A program made the translations under genes and the position numbers. From Candidatus Elarobacter sp. (GTDB lineage: Bacteria > Vulcanimicrobiota > Vulcanimicrobiia > Vulcanimicrobiales > Vulcanimicrobiaceae), in contig JASLGJ010000133.1 in assembly GCA_030150085.1 (NCBI GenBank), positions 1-9,135 of the forward strand: 9,135 nt of DNA, given 5' to 3'. The notes below the pieces were generated by a model, which was not told where the DNA came from, ran no database searches, and saw nothing but the letters and a program-made list of their open reading frames with translations. Shown here in pieces: positions 1-5,422 of this stretch (within the stretch, counting starts at the first letter, position 1; each line of letters starts with the position of its first letter).

Positions 1-565
1 GGTCGCGCGTCGCCAGCGCGCCGCGCAGCGCGGTGCGGCCGCGCGCGCCCAGCGCGGCGAAGAGCAGGGCCGATTTGATCTGCGCGCTGGCGATCGTCAC
101 TTCGGCCGCGATCCCGCGCGCGGCGGGGTTGCCGTGGACCGCGAAGGGCGCGGTGCCGCCCGGCGCGAGCTCGAAGCGCGCCCCGAACCCGGCCAGCGGC
201 TCGGTCACCCGGCGCATCGGGCGCGAGCGCAGCGAGGGGTCGCCGTCGAGCGTCACCGTCAGCGGGCGGGTGGCCAGGATGCCGGCCAGCAGCCGCATGG
301 TGGTCCCGCTGTTGCCGCAGTCGACCGGCCCGGCCGGGGCCGCGAACGCGCCCCCGCAGCCTTCCACGACGAGCGCGTCGCCCTCGTCGCGCATGCCGAC
401 CCCGAGCGCTTCGAGCGCGCGCCGGGTCGAGCGCACGTCGAGCCCGGCCGGCAGGCCGCGCAGGCGCGAGGTGCCGCGCGCCAGCGCGGCGAGCATCAGC
501 ACCCGGTGCGCGATCGACTTGTCGCCCGGGACGCGGAGGCTGGAGGATCCTGTGGTGGCCGTCAT
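1..565 (-). CDS. aroA: 3-phosphoshikimate 1-carboxyvinyltransferase (EPSP synthase), N-terminal part, 3' end outside window
   Basis: Catalyses transfer of the enolpyruvyl group of PEP to shikimate-3-phosphate, the sixth step of the cytoplasmic shikimate pathway. The 188 codons in the window give clear family motifs in order. VPGDKSIAHR lies at residues 12-21 (substrate-binding K16, S17, R21; Ala replaces the usual Ser before HR). The PEP-loop motif DCGNSGTTMRLLAG is at 82-95 and has the Gly-Thr-Thr form seen in Bacillus-type enzymes. GDPSLRSRPM is at 108-117 and SAQIKSALLFAAL at 160-172. The ATG at 565 leaves about 12 residues before the PGDK motif, normal for the family. It has no strong Shine-Dalgarno (only a weak CAGAG), so initiation may depend on the structured leader upstream. 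It follows the HAD gene on the same strand after a 195-base gap that contains its own promoter, so it is probably a separate transcript from the biosynthetic operon. The identity is secure; only the C-terminal half is unseen. Confidence 0.95.
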   Translation of the reverse strand, partial: MTATTGSSSLRVPGDKSIAHRVLMLAALARGTSRLRGLPAGLDVRSTRRALEALGVGMRDEGDALVVEGCGGAFAAPAGPVDCGNSGTTMRLLAGILATRPLTVTLDGDPSLRSRPMRRVTEPLAGFGARFELAPGGTAPFAVHGNPAARGIAAEVTIASAQIKSALLFAALGARGRTALRGALATRD

Positions 566-583
566 CTCTGGGTGGTGCTTGCC

Positions 584-626
584 GCTCGAAACGAACGAGC
601 CCCCCGCCGGATCGGCGAGAGGCTCG
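584..626 (-). promoter_or_regulatory. Two mutually exclusive hairpins in the aroA leader (attenuator-like)
   Basis: Read on the minus strand, CGAGCC (626-621) pairs perfectly with GGCTCG (601-596). Nested inside is CGCCG (617-613) pairing with CGGCG (609-605) across a 3-base loop. The same CGAGC core at 596-600 can instead pair with CGAGC at 588-584 across a 7-base loop. The two structures share 596-600 and cannot coexist. The downstream hairpin ends 18 bases before the aroA ATG, and neither is followed by a T-run, so control of ribosome access is more likely than intrinsic termination. A further CGAGC at 686-682, inside the possible leader ORF, could compete for the same partner. Chance pairing is common in GC-rich DNA, so this is only suggestive. 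Confidence 0.4.
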
Positions 627-648
627 TGGTGTGCGCTGTGCCGCCTAC

Positions 649-726
649 CTACGCGAACGCCGAAACCGACCGCCACGAAGAGCTCGGGGCGCCGTGATAC
701 CAGCGGTGCGCAGGGCGGAACGACAT
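649..726 (-). CDS. Possible leader peptide (25 codons) upstream of aroA
   Basis: A short ORF, ATG at 726 to TAG at 651-649, lies between the predicted aroA promoter and the leader hairpins. It encodes 25 residues, five of them aromatic: Phe3, Trp9, Tyr10, Trp18 and Phe24, including an adjacent Trp-Tyr pair. That is about 20% aromatic, more than double a typical protein. It is out of frame with aroA. There is no Shine-Dalgarno, but the predicted transcription start falls only a few bases before the ATG, so it could be read from a leaderless mRNA. The stop codon lies 22 bases before the first hairpin. This fits a ribosome-mediated attenuation leader for an aromatic-pathway gene, but no conservation data support it. 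It could equally be a chance ORF in an untranslated leader. Confidence 0.35.
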   Translation of the reverse strand: MSFRPAHRWYHGAPSSSWRSVSAFA

Positions 727-734
727 GTGAGCCG

Positions 735-764
735 AGTAGACCACGCCCGCGGGCGGGTTGTCAA
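735..764 (-). promoter_or_regulatory. Predicted sigma70-type promoter for aroA
   Basis: The minus strand carries a perfect -35 hexamer TTGACA (764-759), an 18-base spacer and a -10-like TCTACT (740-735, 4 of 6 consensus). The -35 overlaps the TGA stop of the HAD gene (763-761). Expected transcription start is about 727-729, almost on the ATG of the short leader ORF at 726. The -35 also lies within a perfect GGTTG-T-CAACC palindrome (756-766), which might be an operator. Confidence 0.5.
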
Positions 765-1486
765 CCTGCGGCGCTGCGGGTCGCCTCGGCGAGCGAGCCG
801 GGCGGCGCACCCGTCGGCAGAGGGTCGAGGACCGGCCAGCCGCGCGTGCGGGCGACGGCTTCCAGGGCGGGGTCGCCGCCGACCGCGTGCGGGTGGCCGA
901 CCAGCTCCAGCAGGGGCAGGTCGGAGCGGTCGTCGCCGTAGGCGTGGCAGCGCGCGAGCGCGCTGCCGGCGCGGGCCGCGTAGGCCGCGGCGGCGCGGGC
1001 CTTCCCGGCCCCGATGGTCTGCGGGTCGCCGATCGTGCCGGTGTAGCGGCCGCCTGCGGCGAGCAGCGGCGTGGCCAGGATCGTCTCGACGCCCAGGTAC
1101 CGGGCCAGCGGGCGCAGCGCGGCGGCGAACGAGCCCGAGACGAACACCGGCTCGGTTCCCGCTCGCGCGTGCGCGCGCAGGGCCGCGACCGCGGGCTCGA
1201 CCAGCAGCCGCGGCAGCTCCGGTTCGAGCGCGGCGAACCAGTCCTCGCCGGCCTGCGCGACCTCGGCCACGTCGCGCCCGGCGAACCAGCGGTAGTAGGC
1301 TCGGTTGATCGTCTCGCGCTCCGCGCCGCCGCGCTCGAGCGCGCGCATCTCGGCCGCGAACGCGCGCTCCTCGCGCGCGCCCGCGGCGCCGCGCGCGCGG
1401 TACCAGAAGGCCTGGAAGGCGAACATGCTCTTGGTGCGGAGCAGCGTTCCGTCGACGTCGAAGAACGCCGCCGCGCGCGCTTCCAT
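761..1486 (-). CDS. HAD-IB family phosphatase (SerB-like fold), 241 aa
   Basis: A haloacid-dehalogenase superfamily phosphohydrolase of subfamily IB, which removes phosphate from small organic phosphates with Mg2+. All four HAD motifs are visible. FFDVDGTLL carries nucleophile D10 and general acid/base D12. VFVSGSF has motif II Ser117. GAGKARA has motif III Lys162. YGDDRSDLPLL has motif IV with D185 and D189, Asp186 replacing the more usual Ser. The region between motifs I and II is a helical cap of about 90 residues, as in SerB-like enzymes. The start ATG overlaps the tautomerase stop by one base (TGATG), with a weak GAGG four bases upstream, so translation is coupled. It is the last gene of the operon. 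In this context its substrate may be a phosphorylated lactone or acyl-glycerone phosphate intermediate (inference). Phosphoserine phosphatase activity cannot be excluded, and HAD-IB enzymes are too diverse for substrate prediction from motifs alone. Confidence 0.87.
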   Translation of the reverse strand: MEARAAAFFDVDGTLLRTKSMFAFQAFWYRARGAAGAREERAFAAEMRALERGGAERETINRAYYRWFAGRDVAEVAQAGEDWFAALEPELPRLLVEPAVAALRAHARAGTEPVFVSGSFAAALRPLARYLGVETILATPLLAAGGRYTGTIGDPQTIGAGKARAAAAYAARAGSALARCHAYGDDRSDLPLLELVGHPHAVGGDPALEAVARTRGWPVLDPLPTGAPPGSLAEATRSAAG

Positions 1487-1719
1487 CAGACCTCGCTCGG
1501 CACGCGGTGCTGCCCGCGGCTCTTGCGGGCGAAGTCGGGATCGTCGCCGAGCGCGCCGCCTTCGGCCCAGCGGTTGCGCGGGATCTCGCTGATCAGCACG
1601 GTGATCTTGTCGAGCGGCGCGCCGGTGACGCGCGCGACGGTGTCGGTCAGCGCTTCCATCAGCTCGCGCGCGGTGTCGTCGCTCTGCGGCGACCAGGTGG
1701 TGACGTGGAGGATCGGCAT
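1486..1719 (-). CDS. 4-oxalocrotonate tautomerase-like protein, 77 aa
   Basis: A small tautomerase-superfamily protein. The sequence begins Met-Pro-Ile, so processing exposes the N-terminal proline that acts as catalytic base in keto-enol tautomerisation. The body (beta strand, helix over residues 15-32, then the VLISEIP strand and NRWAEGG turn at about 40-55) follows the 4-OT monomer plan. At 77 aa it is longer than the usual 60-62 aa subunit, with an Asp/Arg-rich C-terminal extension ending RVPSEV. Its Shine-Dalgarno AGGAG (1730-1726) overlaps the TAG stop of the preceding gene with six bases of spacing to ATG, and its TGA overlaps the HAD start. It may tautomerise or isomerise an unsaturated keto intermediate of the cluster product (inference). 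Members are also found in aromatic degradation, but no ring-cleavage genes are nearby. Confidence 0.85.
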   Translation of the reverse strand: MPILHVTTWSPQSDDTARELMEALTDTVARVTGAPLDKITVLISEIPRNRWAEGGALGDDPDFARKSRGQHRVPSEV

Positions 1720-1728
1720 GACGTACTC

Positions 1729-2598
1729 CTATGCGGTGCGGAACTCGTGGAACGAGGGCGCGGGCAGCTTGAGCTGGGCGTGGATGTCGCCGCCCAGTCC
1801 GAACAGGCCGATCGCGCCGCCGTGGCTCATCTGGTAGCTCATCCAGAGCACCACCACGTTGACGATGCGGTTGGCGCCCGGCTGGTCGGGATCGGGAAAC
1901 GCGCCGGGCATGCGCGCGGCGTACGAGGCGCTCCCCTGGGCGTCGGTGACGAACACGTTGGGCACGCCCAGCGGTCCGGGACGGGTCTTGTGGCGCGGGT
2001 CGAGGTCGTGCGCGCGCAGCGCCATCACCGTGTACAGGCTGTCGGGGATGAGGTCGGCGAACCCGAACGCGAAGCAGCCGTCCCGCCCGTCGTCGGAGAC
2101 CGACACCGTCACGCTGCCGCGCGCGCGGACCCACTCGCCCAGCGTGATCGGTGCGGTGCGGCGCCGCCCGTCGTTCGCGCGCAGATCGGGAATCGGCGTG
2201 GCGTGGAACGGGAAGCTCGGCCGCCGCGCGCTCGCCGCGCCGGGCACCTGCTCGGGCGCGAAGACCATCGGGTAATTGTTGCACGGCAGCGGGAGCGGCA
2301 GCGTGTGCAGGACCGTGCGCGCCAGCCGCTCGGGCAAAGGCAGCCCGAGCTCCTCGCGGATCGTGTACGGGGCGTTCTCGCCGAAGGGCGGGCAGGGTGT
2401 GTCCGCGGCGACGATCGCGCTGCCCCACTCCGCCCTCACCGTGCCGTCCTCGGCGCGCCGGTTGAGCCGCCCGATGACGATGAAATTGCCGTCCTGGTCC
2501 ATCACCTCGCTGGGCGGGTAGAGCGGCCCCTGCGTCGTCACGGCCAGCTCGTGCGTGCGCGCACCGGGCGCCGGGGCGCGCTCAAGCTGACTTCGCAT
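1729..2598 (-). CDS. Protein of unknown family, 289 aa, in AfsA-like operon
   Basis: I do not recognise this family. The ATG at 2598 has AGGAG four bases upstream, inside the end of the AfsA-like gene, and the two genes overlap by 17 bases, so the start is well supported. No signal peptide or membrane segment is evident. The chain is rich in Pro, Gly and short beta-like segments. Notable stretches are MDQDGNFIVIGRLNRR (33-48), LPLPLPCNNYPMVF (100-113), a strand-rich region around TLGEWVRARGSVTVSV (152-167), PNVFVTDAQGSASYAARM (213-230) and a hydrophobic C-terminal region VVVLWMSYQMSHGGAIGLFG (248-267) followed by GDIHAQLKL. The second half suggests a beta-sandwich-like domain, but no catalytic motif is clear. 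It ends with TAG, showing that amber is a normal stop in this genome. Its position between the AfsA-like protein and the tautomerase suggests a role in the same pathway, perhaps a tailoring or binding protein (inference). Confidence 0.8.
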   Translation of the reverse strand: MRSQLERAPAPGARTHELAVTTQGPLYPPSEVMDQDGNFIVIGRLNRRAEDGTVRAEWGSAIVAADTPCPPFGENAPYTIREELGLPLPERLARTVLHTLPLPLPCNNYPMVFAPEQVPGAASARRPSFPFHATPIPDLRANDGRRRTAPITLGEWVRARGSVTVSVSDDGRDGCFAFGFADLIPDSLYTVMALRAHDLDPRHKTRPGPLGVPNVFVTDAQGSASYAARMPGAFPDPDQPGANRIVNVVVLWMSYQMSHGGAIGLFGLGGDIHAQLKLPAPSFHEFRTA

Positions 2599-3340
2599 GG
2601 AGCTCCTGCATGTGCGTGTGGAAGGCCGCGGCGGCCAGCTCGCTCTCTTTCTTGAGCAGGCGCGACTCGTCGAAGGCGACGAACGCCACGTCGACCTGGG
2701 CCGCCGTCGTGCCGACCTGCTCGATTTCCATCGTCGCGCTGAACGCGAGCTTGTGCGGGTTCGAGACGTCGTGGCTGAGCACGCGATAGCGGATCGTGGC
2801 AGGGACCGGGAACAAGAACCGCTCGAAGCGGACCGCCATCTCGTTGATCACGAAATAGTAGCGGATGTCGGGCTCGGTCACGAAGTAGTGCTCGGTCACC
2901 GCCAGAAACGCTTGCCGCGCGGCTTCGACGAGCAGCATTCCTTGCAGGTGCTGGCCGGTCTGGTGGTCGGCCATGATCTCGCAATCGTCGTCGACCAGCA
3001 GGTCGAGCTCGAACGTGTCGGGCGCGACCCGGCGCGGCTCGGATACGAGGGAGTTCTGCGCTTGGCGCTTGTGGCAGAGCTTCGCATCCGCCGGCTGCGC
3101 CGACAGCTGCCAGAAGCTCCAGTCGATCTGGTGGTCGTGCGCGGAGCGTTCGGCGAGCTGCCGGATCTCGGCGATGTCCGACGTACCCAGGCCTTGCCCG
3201 GCCACCAGCGAGACGGAACTCTCGCTCACCGGGTGCTGCGAAGCGAGACGCTCGCGCAAGACGGAGATCGTCAGCGCGCCCTTGTCGACGGTGAAGGCCT
3301 CGAATTTGTCCCCTACGACGAGGACCAGTTTGGAATCCAA
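2582..3340 (-). CDS. AfsA-type hotdog-domain protein (gamma-butyrolactone synthase-like), 252 aa
   Basis: Contains the A-factor biosynthesis hotdog signature. An LCHKRQ segment (88-93) is followed by DHQTGQHLQGMLLVEAARQA (125-144), in which His131, Gly134-Met135 and the E139-A-A-R142-Q143 helix match the conserved core. Hotdog beta strands follow (161-224). AfsA-family enzymes join a beta-ketoacyl-ACP to dihydroxyacetone phosphate, the committed step of gamma-butyrolactone signal synthesis in Streptomyces. Characterised AfsA proteins are about 300 aa with two hotdog repeats. Here only one motif-bearing repeat is visible, preceded by about 85 residues of unassigned sequence. The start is TTG at 3340, supported by GAGGAG at 3352-3347 with six bases of spacing. 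The stop overlaps the next gene by 17 bases. The domain call is good; the exact reaction is unproven. Confidence 0.82.
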   Translation of the reverse strand: MDSKLVLVVGDKFEAFTVDKGALTISVLRERLASQHPVSESSVSLVAGQGLGTSDIAEIRQLAERSAHDHQIDWSFWQLSAQPADAKLCHKRQAQNSLVSEPRRVAPDTFELDLLVDDDCEIMADHQTGQHLQGMLLVEAARQAFLAVTEHYFVTEPDIRYYFVINEMAVRFERFLFPVPATIRYRVLSHDVSNPHKLAFSATMEIEQVGTTAAQVDVAFVAFDESRLLKKESELAAAAFHTHMQELHAKSA

Positions 3341-3346
3341 CGGAGT

Positions 3347-3352
3347 CTCCTC
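3347..3352 (-). promoter_or_regulatory. Strong ribosome binding site deciding a TTG start (AfsA-like gene)
   Basis: GAGGAG on the minus strand lies six bases (ACTCCG) before TTG at 3340-3338. No ATG or GTG lies at a better distance, so the TTG start is chosen. The same GAGGAG-N6-TTG arrangement precedes the first gene of the operon. Confidence 0.75.
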
Positions 3353-3386
3353 TATGAACGCTGTTGCGGTGAGAATGAAGTGAAGG

Positions 3387-4607
3387 TCAGCGTGCGGCCG
3401 GCTCGGGCCGGGGGTCGGGAAGCAGGATCAGGACCAGCGCGAGCGCGACCGCGCAAGTCGCCGGAACGACCACGCCGGGCCAGCCGTAGCGCAGCCAGAG
3501 CGGGCCGAGCACGAGGCTCGCGATGCCGCCGCACGCCAGGCAGACCAAGAGATAGAGCGACGAGCCCGCGCCCTTGCGCGCCGCCGGCACGACGCGCGCG
3601 AGCAGCACGAGCACCGCGGGCTGGCACATGAAGACGCCCAGGAAGACGCCGAGCAGACCGGCCGCCGCCGCCGCCGCGCTCGACGCGCCGAAGAGCACGA
3701 GCTGCGAGACGACGACGATCGCCAGCCCGGCCGCGCCGACCCGCGCGGCGGGAAAGCGCGCCGTGAGCATGCCCGAGACCGGCGCGCCGACGTCCGCGGC
3801 CTAGCCGACGAACGAGATCCAGCCGATCCGCGCGGTCGAGAGGTGAAACGGTGCGCCCTGCAGCCGCAGGGTGAGAAACGTCGTCAGGCCGAGGTAACCG
3901 AAGAACAGCAGCAGCCCGATCGCGAGATAGCGCAGCACCGGCCCGCCGCGCAGCAGCGCGAGCGTGTCTCCGTAGGCGCTCGCGAGCGGCAGCTTCGCGC
4001 CGGGCGGGTCGGCTTCGCGGGTGAAGGCGGCGAAGCACGCCGCCGCGCCCGCGACGAGGAGTCCCGCGCCGACGAAGCTCGGGCGCCAGCCGAACGCCGC
4101 CGCGGCGATGCCGCCCAGGGATCGCCCGAGCGTCACGCCGACCACGCTCGCGGCGATCAGCAAACCGAACCAGAACCCGGTGCGCGCGGCCGGAACGATG
4201 CGCGGCACCACGGCGAAGCTGGCCGCCGGAACGGCCGCGGCCGCGACGCCGGCCAGCGTCATGAGCGCGGTGAACGCGCCCAGCGAGCCACTGAACCCGG
4301 CCGCGACGAGCAGCGCGGCGAGCGCGCCGCCCCCGGCCAGGATCAAGTGCTTGGCGCGGACCCGGTCGGTCAGCGGGCCGACCAGGAAGAAGGCCGCGGC
4401 GTAGGCCAGCAGGGGGTAGCCGAACGCGCCGCGCGCCGCGGCCGGCGTGACGCCGAACGCGGTCGCGAGCTCGCCCAGCAGCGGCTGGGTGACGTACATG
4501 CTGCCGACCGCGATGACGGTCGCCAGGCAGGCCAGCACGGGACCGGAGTCGACCGCGCTCGCGGCGGCGGCCCGCTCTCCGGCGCGGACGGCGTGCGCGC
4601 TCCTCAC
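3387..4607 (-). pseudogene. MFS transporter (YnfM/NepI-like) interrupted by an in-frame amber codon
   Basis: A 12-helix major facilitator, probably a proton-coupled exporter. The N-terminal part has MYVTQPLL after the first hydrophobic segment (typical of the YnfM/NepI branch), the loop 2-3 motif GPLTDRVRAK and a loop GFWFGLLIAASVVGVTLGRS. A TAG at 3803-3801 (codon 269) interrupts the frame after WISFVG. The same frame resumes at once with AADVGAPVSG and continues 137 codons through the remaining helices to TGA at 3389-3387. There is no frameshift and both halves are clearly one protein of about 406 aa. TAG is a genuine stop elsewhere in this window. The start GTG (4607) overlaps the SDR stop (GTGA). 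Alternatives are a recent nonsense mutation, a base-call error (a single change from a Trp, Leu, Tyr or Gln codon), or two expressed half-transporters: an ATG at 3770 lies ten codons on, without a clear ribosome site. Confidence 0.82.
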
Positions 4608-5422
4608 GGCAGCGCCCGCGTCATGCCGCCGTCGATGGTGATCGCGGCGCCGTTGATCTGCTTGGCGTCACCCGAGACGAGGTAGGCGACGGCGCCCGCC
4701 ACGTCGTCCGGGGCCAGAAAGCTGCCGCTGGGGATCAGCTCGCGGACCTGGCGGTTCACCGCCTCGGCGTCGGTGCCCGCGGCCGCGCCGATCGCCTGCG
4801 CGGTCTGCGCCCACAGCGGCGACTCGACCACGCCGGGGTGAACCACGTTGACCCGCACGCCGCGCGTGCCCAGATCGCGCGCGACGGCCTTCACGAAGCC
4901 CGAGAGCGCGCTGTTGACCGTGCTGTTGACGGCGAAGAGCGGGTCGGGATCGCGCGCGAACGCGCCGCTGACCACCACCACGCTGCCCTGCGGGGAGCGC
5001 TCGAGATAGGCCGCCGCCGCGCGCACCAGGCGCACCGCGCCCAGCAGCTTGACCTCGATGGTGTCGCTCCACATCGCCTCGGTGGTCGTCTCCAGGCGCC
5101 CGAACGGGCCGTCCCCGGCGGCGTGCACCAGCACGTCGATGCCGCCGAAGCGCGCGCCGATGGCCTCGATCGCCTCGACCACGCCCGCGTCGTCGCGCAG
5201 CTCGACGACCTGCACCTCGATGTCGCCCAGGTCGTACGCGGCGCCGGTGTGCCGCACCGCGTCCTCCGCGATCGCGTGCTTGGCGCGCTCCAGGCGCTCC
5301 GCGTCACGGCCGAGGATGATCACCGTCGTGTTGTCGCCCAGCAGGCGCGCCGCGACGGCTTGGCCGATCGCGCCGGTGCCGCCGCTGACGACGGCCACCC
5401 GGCGCTTGCGCGCGGCGCTCAT
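4604..5422 (-). CDS. SDR-fold protein lacking the YxxxK catalytic pair, 272 aa
   Basis: Classical short-chain dehydrogenase/reductase architecture: nucleotide-binding VVSGGTGAIG (11-20), GRD after beta2 (38-40), the DVLVHAAG strand (96-103, NNAG equivalent), HPGVVESPL (195-203) and the C-terminal ITIDGGM (261-267). Ser152 (VVSG) aligns with the catalytic serine, but the Tyr and Lys positions are occupied by Asn166 and Asn170 in FAVNSTVNSALSGF. Similar NxxAL forms occur in atypical SDRs with poorly conserved active sites. It could therefore bind NAD(P) but reduce by another mechanism, or act as a non-redox or partner protein. The ATG at 5422 overlaps the upstream stop (ATGA) and has no Shine-Dalgarno, so it relies on coupled translation. 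In butyrolactone pathways SDRs such as BarS1 reduce the side-chain ketone. That role here is inference, weakened by the missing residues. Confidence 0.88.
   Translation of the reverse strand: MSAARKRRVAVVSGGTGAIGQAVAARLLGDNTTVIILGRDAERLERAKHAIAEDAVRHTGAAYDLGDIEVQVVELRDDAGVVEAIEAIGARFGGIDVLVHAAGDGPFGRLETTTEAMWSDTIEVKLLGAVRLVRAAAAYLERSPQGSVVVVSGAFARDPDPLFAVNSTVNSALSGFVKAVARDLGTRGVRVNVVHPGVVESPLWAQTAQAIGAAAGTDAEAVNRQVRELIPSGSFLAPDDVAGAVAYLVSGDAKQINGAAITIDGGMTRALP

Noticed and set aside
744..755. CGCCCGCGGGCG palindrome after the HAD gene as an operon terminator
   Set aside because: The stem is very short with a tiny loop, no T-run follows on the minus strand, and it lies inside the predicted aroA promoter spacer. 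No convincing terminator was seen after HAD.
33..941. Long plus-strand open frames across 33-2655 (up to 382 codons)
   Set aside because: They lie antisense to aroA, HAD, tautomerase and the 289-aa gene, are Arg/Ala/Pro-rich and have no motifs. Long antisense frames are expected at this G+C content.
1487..2428. A 314-codon upstream extension of the HAD frame to 2428
   Set aside because: It shadows the tautomerase and the 289-aa gene in another frame. HAD motif I begins nine residues after the ATG at 1486, as expected for the family.
3801..3803. Recoding of TAG as a sense codon in this genome
   Set aside because: The 289-aa gene ends naturally at TAG (1731-1729) at the right point in the operon, so general amber reassignment is not supported. 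Local suppression cannot be excluded.
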